Source: Gossypium raimondii (lineage: Eukaryota > Streptophyta > Magnoliopsida > Malvales > Malvaceae). From it: a DNA stretch of 64,000 bases. The position numbers were made by a program, and so were the translations under genes. The DNA is taken from contig NC_068572.1 of assembly GCF_025698545.1 (NCBI RefSeq), positions 2,666,001-2,730,000 on the forward strand, given 5' to 3'. Below are positions 13,360 to 25,346 of the stretch, piece by piece. The first letter of the stretch is position 1. Each line of letters opens with the position of its first letter. The notes under the pieces were generated by a model. That model worked only from the letters and a program-made list of their open reading frames with translations, did not search any database and had not been told where the DNA came from.

Positions 13360-13402
<43 letters not shown>
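13360..13402. repeat. (TA)n microsatellite
   Basis: About 21 TA units directly left of a MITE, inside the MULE. Confidence 0.95.
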
Positions 13403-13409
<7 letters not shown>

Positions 13410-13412
13410 TTA

Positions 13413-13552
13413 GGGTAAGTTTAGATGGACGATTGAGTGCAGTGCGGTACGTTTTTATCTCACGCTACAATATCGCTATAGTATCTAATCTCACCGCCAT
13501 CGCTGTTTTTACACTAATTGCAGGTAAACGCACCGTTCATCCAAGCATACTC
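13413..13552. mobile_element. PIF/Harbinger-type MITE, copy 2
   Basis: Same family as 945-1083: GATTGAGTGCAGTGCGGTACG at the left, TCTCACGCTACA and TAAACGCACCG inside, CATCCAAGCATACTC at the right. TTA precedes it, but the right flank is TTC, so the 3 bp duplication is imperfect. Nested in the MULE. Confidence 0.7.
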
Positions 13553-14323
13553 TTCGCTTAAATAATGGGTTTTAATCAAGTCATAAGCTATATATATCAC
13601 AAGAAATTCTTCATCTTCTTCACTGAAAGGCCAATGGCTTTAGGCAGATGCTGGTAATTAGCTGTTGTTTCCATGGGTTTTAAAATGATTTACTATAAAG
13701 CCAAGATGATTATAAACAAAAAACTTGATTTATAGCTAGGAAATCCGGGTTTGTTGAGCAACATTTTTCAGGTTTTGTTTCATCTTTCACTAAATGGATG
13801 AAAAAAACCTCTCTAGAACCCCCCAAAACAAAAGAAAAGGAAAAAAATGTTTTGAGCTAATTCTAAGTAAAAAAAGAATACTATATCAATCACTCAATGG
13901 GTTAATATGCCACATTAACAATCTGTTTGTGAATTAACGGGATTTTTAACAGTGATTAATCGAACAATTATTTTAATTAGAGTGGCTAAATTAAAAAAAT
14001 AGAATAATTAAAATTGGATAAACTCTATTTTAAAGTGACAATGGGTGTAATTTACCCTATATATAATATAAGCTATGCTCAAAATTTTGATTTCATCAAA
14101 CAATTTAAAGATATTAGAAGCTTGCCTACATCTAGGCAAAAAAATAATAAAGTTATTTTGTCAAACATTTAAATGGTGCAGTGAAAAAATGGAATTCACC
14201 AAAGTATGATTTATCAAAAAAAATAGTTTTTTTTTTTTACTGGCAAAATTGGAGCTTGAAAAACTTGGACAATACCGGCTTTCACATTCTTTTGCTTCCA
14301 TTAAACTATACATAACTCTCTCC

Positions 14324-17300
14324 TCATCGCCACCAGAATCGACCTTGCTGCTGCCTTTGTTCTTGCTTTCGCCTGCATTATTATCACTCCGAAATCAAAA
14401 TGTCGTTTTTTTAAACAAAATGCTTAATTTTGGTAATACATAAGGGTAAGAAAGAAACTTCACCTCTGATATTCTTTAGAACGCTCAAGAAACTCTTTCG
14501 CGAGATCTTTTCTTTCATACGATTGTAATACTTGTCTGATATCAGCTGGACTATTGCGCGCTACGTCTGTGGAAATAAAAACCAAAACATGTAGTACCAA
14601 TCAAGAGAGACTGTTTAGATCGATCAAAAGTAGACCCTATTGACTACGCCAGTTGGCACACACACCAGATTAGATTTGAGCAACGGCAACAGGCAAAGAA
14701 TAACAGAAGTAGCATAAAACTTACATTCAAGAAATGGAATAAGATCCAAAAGTGCTGTATCATCTCCCTCGAGCTTAAACGGCTTAATAGGAACACAATT
14801 TTCAGGTTGAAGGCTAGACTCAAATGCATGAGCACTCACGTATAAAATCTTGGCTGGATTCCGGTTAAGCTTCGAGAGATCCTGTCAACAGGAACTATTT
14901 GTTAAATGAATACTCAAGCACTTAAAGACATTATCTCATAGATTAATGGGTAAACTACACGAGAGGTCACCCAACTAAGGATTTTTTTCTTTTTTGGTTA
15001 CTCAACTATTCAATTGTCCTTTTTTGGTCACCAGCTCGCTAACGTAAAAATGGAAACACCCTAAAATCTAAGATAGTTGGGTAGCCAAAAAAACAGAATT
15101 GAATAGTTGAGTAATCATTTTTTAACTTTTCATAGTCGGGGACCAAAAAAAAAATCCATAGTTGGGTGACTACTAATGTAGTTTACCCTAGATTAATACA
15201 CTTAATTGGGGGGGGGGGGGATGCTTCCAAAGAATGTGATCAATTGTAACATACTCTATAATGCTTGCCATTCTGATATTTAGTATCACCCCTTGATAGC
15301 CTATATCGTATACAATGGTTAGGGTCCAACCTTTCGCAAACAGGATCGACATACTGCATATAACAAAATGAATACAAAATTAAATTGCAGGTAACATCAG
15401 TTATCCAATGCTCAAGTATTCAAAATGGTTGCCACAAAGGCAAAGCTACCATATTCATCTGGTCGGAGTAAACAACAATTTCATAGAACTTCGCCAAGTG
15501 TTCCAAAAAGGCATCAACTCCAGGTCTTTTGAAGGTACGCCAGCCTCTCTCTCGCTTTTGCCAACCGAAAGGGAGAAAAAAAAGTAAAGAAAAGATAATT
15601 AGACATTAAAACATGAGCATAAAAACATGTTGTTCTTGAGGATGCAAGTCAATTTCTTACCTTCCAATCTGTATAAAGTAATGTCTCGTTAAGATCTAGG
15701 ACAAGCGTAAAAACATGTTGTTCTTGAGGGTGCAAATCAGGAAGAAGCTTATCTGAGGTTGGTTCAGTAAATTCCTACAATATGACATAGTAAGTATAAG
15801 AAATAAAGAAAATCTTAATGCTCATATGAAGAAGAAAGGTCAAATTCTGCTATTAGACCTTATACTTTGTGTAAGTTGTGGATTTAGTACCTATACTTTA
15901 ATTCGGTCATTTTCAGTCCCTCTACTTTTAGAATTTGAAAATTTTAGTCCTAACCAAATGAAAACTACTAAATTCATTAAGTTCTGTTATTTTCAAGATT
16001 TGACGCGTCAAACATATTATAGCATGTGTAATACCATGTCAGCTTGTTATTTCCACATATTAGTCACAAAAAAAATCAGTTAATAGATTTAACGGCTGTT
16101 GTATTGAAATTTCAAAAGTGGAAAAAATATAGTGACTAAGAATGATCCAGTTGGAGAACATAGACTAAATTTATAACTTTACGCATGATACAAGACTAAT
16201 AGCATAATTTAACCAAACAAATTTAACTGCTACCATTTGGTCAGGACTAAAATTTCAAAATTTGAAATGTACAGGGACTAAATTGATCAAATTAAAGAAC
16301 AAGTAGTAAATCCACAACTTACACAAAGCACATGGTCTAATAGTAGAATTTGACCAAGAAGAAAAAAAAAACAGTCTGACAATACTAAAAAAGCCAGAAC
16401 CAAGAGAGAAGAACAGCACTCACCAATACGTTTTCTTCCACCAACCTCCTGAGATCCAGATAGGATTCAAGTGCTTTAGCTGGAACTGGAATTTTACGAG
16501 CAACAAAGACGTGAACAAATAAGAGTGGAAGCAGAACATGTAAAGAAGTCGAGCATTGAACAAGTTAACAGATAGCAATTATCATCAAGTAATGAATTTT
16601 TTTTTTTGCTGGCTCAACAAATCCATTTATGATGAACCCAATAATTCTAAAGAAGGTAAAAATACTATGTAGGCCCTTGTACTAGGAGTCAGATTGCATT
16701 TTGTCCCATCTACTCAAAAAATGGGTAAATTAATCCCTGTATATCAGATCCAGTAGCAAATTGGCCCATCTATTAAAAATTTCATTCATTTTTCTGTTAA
16801 AAACAAGTCATTGTATGTCAGCATGAGGTATATGTGGCACGCCACACGTAACTATCTAGTTATTCCGTCAACCACGCCAACTTCTAATAGTAGAAATGGA
16901 TGAAAGTTTTAACAAAAAAGACCAATTTGTTCTTTGATCTAATGTACAGGAACTAATTTTCCCATTTTTTGAGCCATTTTTAGAGGAAAGGGGGTAAAAT
17001 GCAATCTGACTCCTAGTACAAAGGTCTCTATAATACTTTTACCTTCTAAGGAACATTTATGGATGCATTTAACTAAAAATGCTTACACAAAAGGCAAACA
17101 TAACTCACTTTCATGCAAATATTCTTCTAGTTATTAGGTTAACATAAAGAAGAAAGAGTGTAGAGAAAATTGTTGCTATGAACAAAGAAAAGAGCAATAA
17201 GAAATAAGCATAATAGAATCCTCACCTGTCATAGCAGCAGAGTAAAGCAAGCCTCGATATTTCTGAGAGAAAAAAAAGAAATGGAAAACAACTGATTCAT

Positions 17301-18156
17301 TCATAGGAGCAACAAAACAATGGCCATATCAAATTCAGAGGTGAACGGTCATTAGGCCATCCCAAAATTTTTGAAACTTTTATAATTAGTGAAAGTTCCC
17401 GTTAAAACTTTCGAAACTAAAAAAAAAGAAATTTAATTAGACTCCTACATTTTTTGCAAATTCTCAGTAAATCCCTCAAAATTTTAAAAATATTCTAGTT
17501 AGGCCCCTACTTAAGGCCAAGATTCGCCACTGATCAAATTACAAAGAGTAATCAAAAGTGTTAAGCATATGAGTGAGAATCAAATTGTAATAGACCAAAT
17601 ATATGCATTACTGTAAAAGGCATTATTCAAACACTAAAATAAAATGAGAGAAAATCGTTTTTAAAAAACCCCAAACAAATTCAAACATACATCAATAGCA
17701 GATGCATCTTCACTAGGAGCATAACTTGCTGCAGCCCGCAATGCCTTTGCCTTCTGATCTACTTCCTCGTACGAACACTCTGCAAATATATATATATATA
17801 ATCATCTAAAAAACACCCGCATTCTTAAACAATAATACAAATTAAATCACAAAAAAAAGGAACTTACTGTAAGAGAGATAACCAGCATAGCCAACAGTTC
17901 CAGTGACAGCTCCGACGAGTCCGTACTTGAGAAAGCTCCAAAGTTTCCCTCCCGAAGCTGGAGGGAAAGTTTCCGGGGCCGGCGGAGGATGAGGCACCGG
18001 CGATTGATCGGAAAGAATGGATTGTGAAGCAATGACCGTTTCTTTAGACGGAATTGAAGATGAAGTATCCACTCCTGAACTAAATACCCTTCGATTAATG
18101 ATCTTTGAACTGCATTTATGTGAACTTATTCGCGATGGAAGAACAATCGAAGACAT
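14324..18156 (-). CDS. TIM50: mitochondrial import inner membrane translocase subunit TIM50
   Basis: Receptor of the TIM23 complex that takes presequence proteins from the TOM complex. Ten exons on the minus strand: 17868-18156, 17691-17779, 17226-17262, 16424-16485, 15661-15774, 15450-15554, 15255-15353, 14725-14881, 14464-14566 and 14324-14372. The model is 367 residues (Arabidopsis about 376). A Ser/Arg-rich N-terminus fits a mitochondrial presequence. One membrane segment follows WSFLKYGLVGAVTG at about residues 72-95. An FCP1/NIF-type HAD phosphatase-like domain follows, with LVLDLNETLLYTDWK, FKRPGVDAFLEHLAKFYEIV, VVYSDQMNMYVDPVCE and GKHYRDLSKLNRNP. In the HAD motif the second Asp is Asn (DLNET), consistent with a binding domain and not an active phosphatase. 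The C-terminus ends QQQGRFWWR. Three Mutator-type MITEs occupy introns 3, 4 and 7; all splice sites are GT-AG. Confidence 0.93.
14948..15188. mobile_element. Mutator-type foldback MITE in TIM50 intron 7
   Basis: 241 bp element whose two halves are inverted copies (GGGTAAACTACAC to GTAGTTTACCC). The exact 9 bp duplication TAGATTAAT lies at 14939-14947 and 15189-15197. Size and duplication length fit Mutator-type MITEs. Confidence 0.9.
15616..15651. repeat. partial duplicate of TIM50 exon 5 in the next intron
   Basis: 36 bases match 15704-15739 inside exon 5 with three differences, in the same orientation, 88 bp apart. It carries no intact coding segment of its own. Confidence 0.8.
15838..16355. 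mobile_element. Mutator-type foldback MITE in TIM50 intron 4
   Basis: 518 bp with long inverted ends (GGTCAAATTCTGCTATTAGACC against GGTCTAATAGTAGAATTTGACC) and the exact 9 bp duplication AAGAAGAAA at 15829-15837 and 16356-16364. Open frames across it are not genes. Confidence 0.88.
16655..17043. mobile_element. Mutator-type foldback MITE in TIM50 intron 3
   Basis: 389 bp; left end GGTAAAAATACTATG and right end TATAATACTTTTACC are inverted, and both arms share TACTAGGAGTCAGATTGCAT. Flanks TTCTAAAGAA and TTCTAAGGAA match at 9 of 10 bases, a likely 10 bp target duplication. Confidence 0.82.
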
Positions 18157-18526
18157 TTTTATTAGGGTTTTGATTTTGGGGTCTTGAGTTGGCTTTGTTT
18201 GATGGAGGTTTTAGTAATTGTTTAGGGTTTTTCGGGTTTTACAGATCGAACCCGACACAAGGGTTATTTTTAATCGGAATGTTCGGAAACTAGTTTGGGA
18301 CAATCTTGCTGTGGAATAGTGGAATCTACATCCGGAATGGGCCAAAATTCTCTTTTGTTGTCTCGTTTAGCCTTTATCTAGTGGTGAAAATTTGTTATTA
18401 AATTATGGATTTACTCCTTGTATTTTAATTTATTTAATTTTAGTTTTTATATTTTCAAATTTTCATATTATCATTTCCTAAATAATAACATTTAAACATG
18501 TTTAGGTCAAAATTTACTATTAGTCT
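18157..18526. other. TIM50 upstream region
   Basis: Short spacer between the TIM50 start codon and a large LTR-like element. TAGGGTTTTG and TAGGGTTTTTC near 18164 and 18222 resemble telo-box motifs. The TIM50 promoter must be largely within this 370 bp or the element beyond. Confidence 0.4.
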
Positions 18527-18904
18527 TGTTGACACCATTTTTTTGATAAAACGGGGTCGACTTGGGTTTTGAAAAATGAAAACAAAAGTGGGAGTCGCCA
18601 CCAATCCTTTTTGATGAGGTGTGATCAGATCATCTCGAAAAGTAGTTGTCTTTAATAAACGATTTGATTTTATTAAAACCACAATTTTGGTCCCCGAAAT
18701 TCAAAAAAACGGGTTCGAGAGTCGGTTACGTACGAGGAAGGATTAGCACCCTCATAACACCCAAAATTGGTACCTAGTTGATTAATTAATGTCTTAGTAT
18801 CAAAAATTGAAAACTTTGAAGAGATTTAAAATGTGATCTTTTGTAAAAAAAACTTATATAAAACAAATTACTTATTAAGACCCTCTCATTTTGAAGAGAG
18901 AAAA

Positions 18905-19260
18905 TGTCACACCGAATGAGTTAGGGCATGATATTTCACCATCTCAAAAATAAGATTGTCCAAAAAATTAATACAATAAAATTTAAAAGAATATTCAATT
19001 GTTTAAGACGGATGAAGAAATCATAGCCCAATACAAATTCCAAACTTTGAATATTACCTTTATTATTTTTTTTAGAAAAATTCTCATCTCGAGAAAACAA
19101 CATGTCATATCCAATATGTTAGGACACGACATTTTTGAACTCCTGAGAATATGTTTTTATTTAACCTATGCTTTGATTTTAAAAATGATTGGTTCTTTAG
19201 ACTTGTCGAGAAAAATCGAAACCCAATAAATTAAGGTACGATTTCTCGAATTTCAAGTTA
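18905..19260. repeat. ~100 bp degenerate tandem repeats in element A
   Basis: Related segments recur near 18920, 19025, 19118 and 19229, with keys such as GAATGAGTTAGGGCATGA and CCAATATGTTAGGACACGAC. They are the reverse complement of the units in element B. Confidence 0.6.
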
Positions 19261-20083
19261 CAAAATTGCTTAATACAAAATATCGGACAAAGGTTAATGT
19301 AAAGCGATTTTATAGTAAAATGTAAAATGAATTACAGCGCTAATGTGCAACAAAATAATGATGATGACAATGATAAATATAAATAACAATAATAATAAAG
19401 TTAATAATAATGAATAGTCAAAATTTGAAAGTATGTGTAACAAAATATAAATACGTAAATAAATAGATAATGAAATGACAATAATAAATGTAAAAGTTGA
19501 AATAAAATAAATCAAAATAAAAAAGAATAATAAGAGTAAAAACAAAATAAGATAAAAAAAACAAGACAAACTAATTAAACAAATGAGTAAGTAAATAAAT
19601 GAAACTAAAAATAATTAAAAATGTAATAGTGAACCAATAAATAAATAAACGAGTAAATATTAGGTAGAACAATTTAAATAATAATAATGGGTACATAAAT
19701 AAATATTTAAGTAAAACAATTTAATAATGATAAAATAAATAAAAATATAGAAACAAAATGAAAACATATATAAAAAATATACTAAAAAAGAGATAGTTTT
19801 AAATACTAAAGCACCAATAAATAGTAACTATGTATTTTAAAAAAGATAGTAAAATATAAAATAAAATAAAACAAAATATATACAAAGAAAATAATAATAG
19901 TAATGATAATATTACATTAACTAATTTAATAATAAAATAGCAAAAATAACAAAAAAAGGGGGCCGAATTGAAACTTAAAATGAAATTTGGGGGCAAATCA
20001 AAAATAAATAAAAACAGGGAGGACCATTCTAAACACGCGCATAACATAGAGGGACTAAAAGGGGAAATCTCCCTTCTCCTTCC

Positions 20084-20324
20084 AAAACGACGTCGTTCAA
20101 AGAAGGACCAAACTGAAATCTTAGAAAAATTACGGGGTAAAATTTAAAAACAACTAAAAGTACTTGATTGTAACACCATTAAAAAGCAGAAAGACCGATT
20201 GCGCAAATATCTCCACTAAACGAAAACACGCAGATCTTCAGGCGCGGGTCGGGTCGCGCGCGGGTCAGAGTTAAACGGCGTCGTTTTGGAGTCTGTTAAC
20301 CTTAGCCCAAAACGGCGCCGTTTT
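20084..20324. repeat. three AAACGNCGTTT-type palindromes
   Basis: AAAACGACGTCGTT at 20084-20097, AAACGGCGTCGTTTT at 20273-20287 and AAAACGGCGCCGTTTT at 20309-20324, in a GC-rich island of an AT-rich element. A fourth is in element B at 49537-49551. Their position in an LTR suggests a promoter or protein-binding role; this is inference. Confidence 0.6.
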
Positions 20325-21114
20325 GTACCTCTATTTAAACTAAAATTAAAAAAAAAATCATTTTTGCCGTCCCCTTTAAAAAAAATTAAAAGCCTCCCCT
20401 TTTCTCTCAAACACTACCCTTTTCGGCCTAGGGTTTTCGGCCGTTGGCCGCCGTCGGCCCCGCCGTGGGCGGTGGCCGGAGTCACCCAAAAGTCGAGTTT
20501 TTAAACCCAGTTCCAAACACGCGCAAAAACTCACCCTTATTGGCCGGGAGGCCAAAGGAAAAAAAGTTCCCCCACGCACTCTCTCGATCCGATTTCGGCG
20601 ACCCAAAAGGGTCTCCGACGACCGGATTCGCGGGGCGATTCCAGGTACTTTCTTTTTCCTCCCTTTTTTATTCGCTTTCGTTTATATATGCAGAGAAGAA
20701 AAATAGAAGAATAAAAACAAACAAACAGATCTGAAACAAAAACAAAAATCACCTTCATTGCCTTTTTTTTTTTGCTTTTTATTTTCTAAAAATGTTCATA
20801 AAAAAGAAGAAGAAGGAAAACTACATTTTCATTCGGCCTTTATAGCCTGATTTTACATATTATTTTTATTTTCTATTTTTACTGTTTGCTGTTGTGTGTT
20901 TGTTTCTCACTTTGCAGGTCTGTCAGCGGGTGACAAATAGTAGGTGGGGGCGGTGCAAGTGGCATAGCAGAGGCGGTGATGGGACTGGCGGCGCACCTGT
21001 AGCAAAGACTAGGGTTCTGAAACCCTAGTTTTTTTCATCGGGGTTGGGCCACATTTTTATGTTTGGGCCATTGGTTTATTTATTGGGCCCAGGCAAATGG
21101 GCTTGTACAAGTCT

Positions 21115-22296
21115 AATACAATTCTTAAGTAATTCAGTCTAATACATTTTTAGTTATGACTTAAACGGTAGAAATTAAATTCGTTAACTAAAATATTATA
21201 GTTTTCTTTATGATTATTATGTGAAAAAACAATGTGACATGTCATTACACATGTGATAATATATTTGTCACATAAGATTTGGAAATAGCAAAAATTAATG
21301 CCCATGATTCGTGTTAGAATTGAAATTTTAAAATTCAAAAAAGTATAGAGACTAAATTTACAACTTACACATGATACAATGACTAGTAGCAGTATTTAAC
21401 CTTATCAATAACCTATGCTTATAGTTAGAGGTGTTCATGGGTCGAGTCGAGTTTAAGCATGTTATAACATACTTTATGCTTATCCAAGTCTAACCAAGCT
21501 CGACACATGTACCTAAAATTTTGCTCCAAGCTCACCTATATTTGTAAATGGTTAACTCAAACCTATTTTAGGGCCGTCCAATTTATTTTATTTTATTTTT
21601 AAAAATATATTATTTTTAATTTAAAATTTAATAATTCTTTAGATTATTAAAATTTTACTTATAGATAACATTTTTGTAATGTTTACACTGTAGTATTATT
21701 TATTACTATAGACTCTTTTTAATGTGTTATAAGTTACATAATATATTATATTATAAAGTTAAAAAATAAGTTCATTCAAGTTGGAGCCTTTAATATTCAA
21801 GCCCAAAAGTTACTAATGTTTTAAATGGGCTTAATTCTTTACTCAAACCTTCTTAAATTTCGGACAGATTTAAATTGAGTAGATAACTCAACGTCTACTT
21901 ACAACCTTATATGGCTTTCAATTCTGATCCTCTGAATTGTACCGGTATTTTCCATAGTTTGGCCAGGTGTTTTAGCATGAGATTTTCATGAGCTTTAATT
22001 GCATAAAACAATTTTTAATCATAGGGTATTATTTGATACATTTATGGTGAAAAGTTTTAACTCCACAAGCAGAGTTGAGATTTTGCTCTGTGTTCTTAAA
22101 TTATATTTAAATTAAAAAAAAAAGGCATGTGGCAAAACCTCAATCCACTTGTGGAATAAATAGGAAATGTGTTCTTAAATTATACTTGCAACATTTATCA
22201 TATATTGTATAATGAAAAATTATTCCATACACCGCCTATGGAGTTTTTTAAACATTACAAGCGGATTAAGGGATTGACAAGTATATTATAGGATGC

Positions 22297-22341
<45 letters not shown>

Positions 22342-23961
22342 GATACTTGTCATATTTTCAATCTATTTGTGAAATTTAAAAAATTTAGAAGCGATATATC
22401 AAATAATTATCTATATGTAATTCTATAATCACACAAGATATTACTTTTGAAATGTTTATTTATAAATAAAAAATCATAAATTTTCAAGATTAATTAAAAG
22501 TCTACTAAAACAGGAAATAAGCTAGCTTTCCTCTCTTTGCTTGAAAGAATGAACAACCATAAGAAATTATTTTCAAAGAGTGTTGTGTTATATAATAATT
22601 AATTATCTCTTGATTGATGAGCAAAGTCTTCTAATGCTTGATTGCTTAATTCTATGTAATGTTTGATGTTAATTTAATTATTTTATTTTGGTTGGAATGT
22701 ATTTTGATTATGAGTTAATAATCAATTTTAGTTATTAATATTATTTATAAGTGTAATTGTATTTGTATTCGTAAATATATTTATAATTTTTAAAAATGTA
22801 CTCAAGTTTTCTCTTTCCTAAAAATAATAAATTTTCTTTAAAATCTTGTCTTCTCAAACTAAGATTTATGATTTTTATTATTGATTTATACAATTAACTT
22901 TTTCCATGATAGTTTCATTTATTTACCAAGATTTTTGTTGTTACACTTATAATAACATTCGATATTTAGATATATATTTTTAAATTTCCGAGAATAATGT
23001 CAATTATTGAGATTTGGATCACATCTTTAACAAAATTTAACAATGTAATTCCATTGATTGAAAATTATTTTCTTTAATAAAATGTGATTGATAGATTTTT
23101 ATGAATGATTTTAAATATTTTATTGAAATAACATTTTAATTAAAATTATTATTATTTTATTTAGGAATAAACATAATTTCATTAAAATTTGATTGAAAGT
23201 TTGTTATAGATAACTAACTCAACAAAAAAAGTATATTTCATAATTATAAATGAAAAGTTATTCAAAAGGATAAAATAAAATATAAAAATCAATTATTCAA
23301 CAAATTGTTTTATTATAATGAAAAATGGTTATAAAGAGGGTTTATATATAAGTTTGATGTCTTATTTCATTATTAGGAGGTAATTAAATATTTTAAAATA
23401 ATATTTATATACTTTTTATAATTAATTTTAAAAAATGGTTATTATTAAATAATAAATTAAATAGGAAAGAATCTACTTACCCAACATAAAATTAATATCT
23501 CTTACACACCTCCATAAATATTTAAACAATTTTTTTTAAATCCAAATGCTAACCACTTACTTAACCACCATTAGACAAATTATTGGTTCCAAAGAAACTA
23601 TGAATTAGTGTTGAGTAATTTAAGCATTAAATATTGGTTTAGATTTGACTCAAAATATATTTAAAATACACAAATTAGATTATAAATATCTGTATATTTA
23701 TTATATAGACCGTTTTAATTTAACGTGTTAAAGAATAAATTGTCGGATTCAAGCAGTCCATGTTGTAGGTGCACATGCTTAAATATGTTCAACATTAGAT
23801 TTCAGCTAACATTTAACGCCTAAGCTAATGGTTAGGTTAACAAAAAGATCTAGTTGATACGAAATTGATACTTTAAGAATTTAACCAAAATGTTTGAAAG
23901 TTTAACGACCAATTGCCAATGTGAGCATAATTTGGGAATATCCAATAAAATTAAATAGTTT
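21115..23961. other. intergenic AT-rich spacer
   Basis: No gene. A fragment starting GAGGTGTTCATGGGTCGAGTCGAG (about 21427) belongs to a dispersed repeat type seen again near 31000. A TATA microsatellite lies near 22292-22337. Confidence 0.35.
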
Positions 23962-24527
23962 TGTTAGAACAATTTTTAGTTGGTCGCCCCGTTAGCCAGT
24001 TCATCTTCTTCTTGTCATAGATGATTAGAGTTGGGAGGAGGCAGGTTTTTTGATGAAGAAGTAGGTAAAATTCCAGTATCTGGAGGGCAACCCCCCTTAG
24101 GAGGGTATTTAGAAATGTGTATAAGAGGTTTTTTTCCAGGTCAGGTTAAGATATATTTATTATAACTCTATAACAATTTGTCCTCCACCTTGTTGAAGAA
24201 GAGTTATAAAGTGACTCTTCTGAGATAAAGTTACACGCGTGCAACATGTAATTAAGGGCTTACTACATAAGTTTTAACTCGAAAATTTATTGAGTAAATT
24301 GTTATAGAATTATAACAAAATATATCTTAACCCGATTCGGAATCCGACCAGAAAAATATCCTCTTATACACATTTCTAAATACCCTATTGAAGGGGGTCA
24401 GTTCTTTAGACACTGGACTTTTACCTTATTTTTCATCAGAAAACGTGTCTCTTCCCAACTCTAAACATCTATGACAAGAAGAAGATAAATTGACTAATAA
24501 GGCGACCAACTAGAAACTGTTCTAACA
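23962..24527. mobile_element. 566 bp foldback element
   Basis: The two halves are inverted copies over roughly 230 bp each (TGTTAGAACA at the left, TGTTCTAACA at the right; both arms contain TATTTAGAAATGTGTATAAG). Flanked by the exact 5 bp repeat AGTTT at 23957-23961 and 24528-24532. Ends read TG...CA, so inverted LTR-derived pieces are an alternative to a DNA-transposon foldback. Confidence 0.75.
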
Positions 24528-24832
24528 AGTTTAAAAATTAAAAGTTAATTATAAATATCGAGATTCGAATTTCAAAAATCACTGGATATCACACTTTGAG
24601 AATAATTGCTTACACCATCCATATTAGTTAAAGTTCCTTTTTATGCTTTGTTGTTAGGTTAGTGTACTCACCAAAATGATAAAATAGAAAGAAAGCTTTG
24701 ATGCTATAATAAAGCGTGTAAATAAAGCAAGCAATAAAAGTCAGTTTGTGAAATTTTACATTTGGACTATAACTAAAAGTTGGTTGGATCTTTTGTCGGT
24801 CGGCCATAATTTAGAAATTATTACAACTTTTT

Positions 24833-25082
24833 GGGTAAATTTCATTGCAGGTCACTCAACTATTATCTTTTTTCTTTTTTGGTTACCTAACTATCAATAT
24901 TTTAAATTTGGTCACTTAACTATTGCTCATTTTTTTAGTCACCTAACTATTTTTTTAATTTGGTCATTTAACTAATCAAAATTTTGTTTTTGAGCCTATT
25001 TCCGTTAAATTGAGATTATTAATAATTTTTGAGAATTAAATTGAGAACTAATCAAAATTGGTAGTAGTTGGGTGACCAGAAA
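24833..25082. mobile_element. truncated relative of the TIM50 intron 7 MITE
   Basis: Starts GGGTAAATTTCATTGCAGGTCACTCAACTA style sequence as in 14948-15188 and ends with GTAGTTGGGTGACCAGAAA, but lacks the right terminal repeat. No target duplication found. Confidence 0.5.
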
Positions 25083-25346
25083 ATTAATACAAAAAATTAA
25101 TATGAAAAAGTCGAGAACTGAAGCGAATCAACCGAATTATGATAGATAGTTCAAAAAAAAAAAACCCGATTGAACTGAATTGTTATCATCCCTATTGACT
25201 AAAATGTAAAAATTTTAACGTAATAGTTTGCACTTTGCACGATAATCCACATGTATTTCATGCTATTTTTTAATTTTTTTAATTTTTTATATTATATTTT
25301 AAAAATATTTTTATAATTTTAAAATAACGAAAAGGTCTAATGCATT

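Larger units (their letters stand above)
12027..14057. mobile_element. Mutator-like element with long TIRs (Pack-MULE candidate)
   Basis: A 2031 bp element bounded by inverted repeats of about 180 bp (left 12027-12205, right 13880-14057, ends RGGTAAAWT) and an exact 9 bp target duplication, TATATATAA, at 12018-12026 and 14058-14066. The 9 bp duplication and long TIRs are the hallmark of MULEs. The interior has no transposase that I can see. It does hold 12470-12900, which is less AT-rich, has a 76-codon minus-strand open frame, and reads like a damaged host-gene piece that I cannot identify. A PIF/Harbinger-type MITE and a TA microsatellite lie inside it as later additions. Confidence 0.85.
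18527..21109. mobile_element. solo LTR-like element A, 2.58 kb
   Basis: Starts TGTTGACACC, ends GCTTGTACA, and is flanked by the exact 5 bp duplication AGTCT (18522-18526, 21110-21114). TG...CA ends with a 5 bp duplication and no coding interior fit a solo LTR of a large retrotransposon. It shares its arrangement with element B (48818-51183) in the opposite orientation: the CGGGTTCGAGAGTCGGTTACG and GGGAGTCGCCACCAATCC blocks near one end, a series of ~100 bp tandem units, an AT-rich middle, and a GC-rich part with ACGNCGT palindromes. Its large size recalls Ogre/Tat-type LTRs; the lineage is not proven. Open frames inside it are not genes. Confidence 0.75.

Noticed and set aside
15826..16083. 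Open frame of 85 codons on the plus strand
   Set aside because: Lies inside a foldback MITE in a TIM50 intron and has no recognisable domain.
19294..20047. Hydrophobic minus-strand open frames resembling membrane proteins
   Set aside because: Caused by AT-rich low-complexity sequence (runs of Phe, Leu and Ile codons) inside LTR-like element A.
20216..20758. Arg-rich open frames in a GC-rich region
   Set aside because: They come from the GC island of an LTR-like element; frames overlap on both strands and none has a domain.
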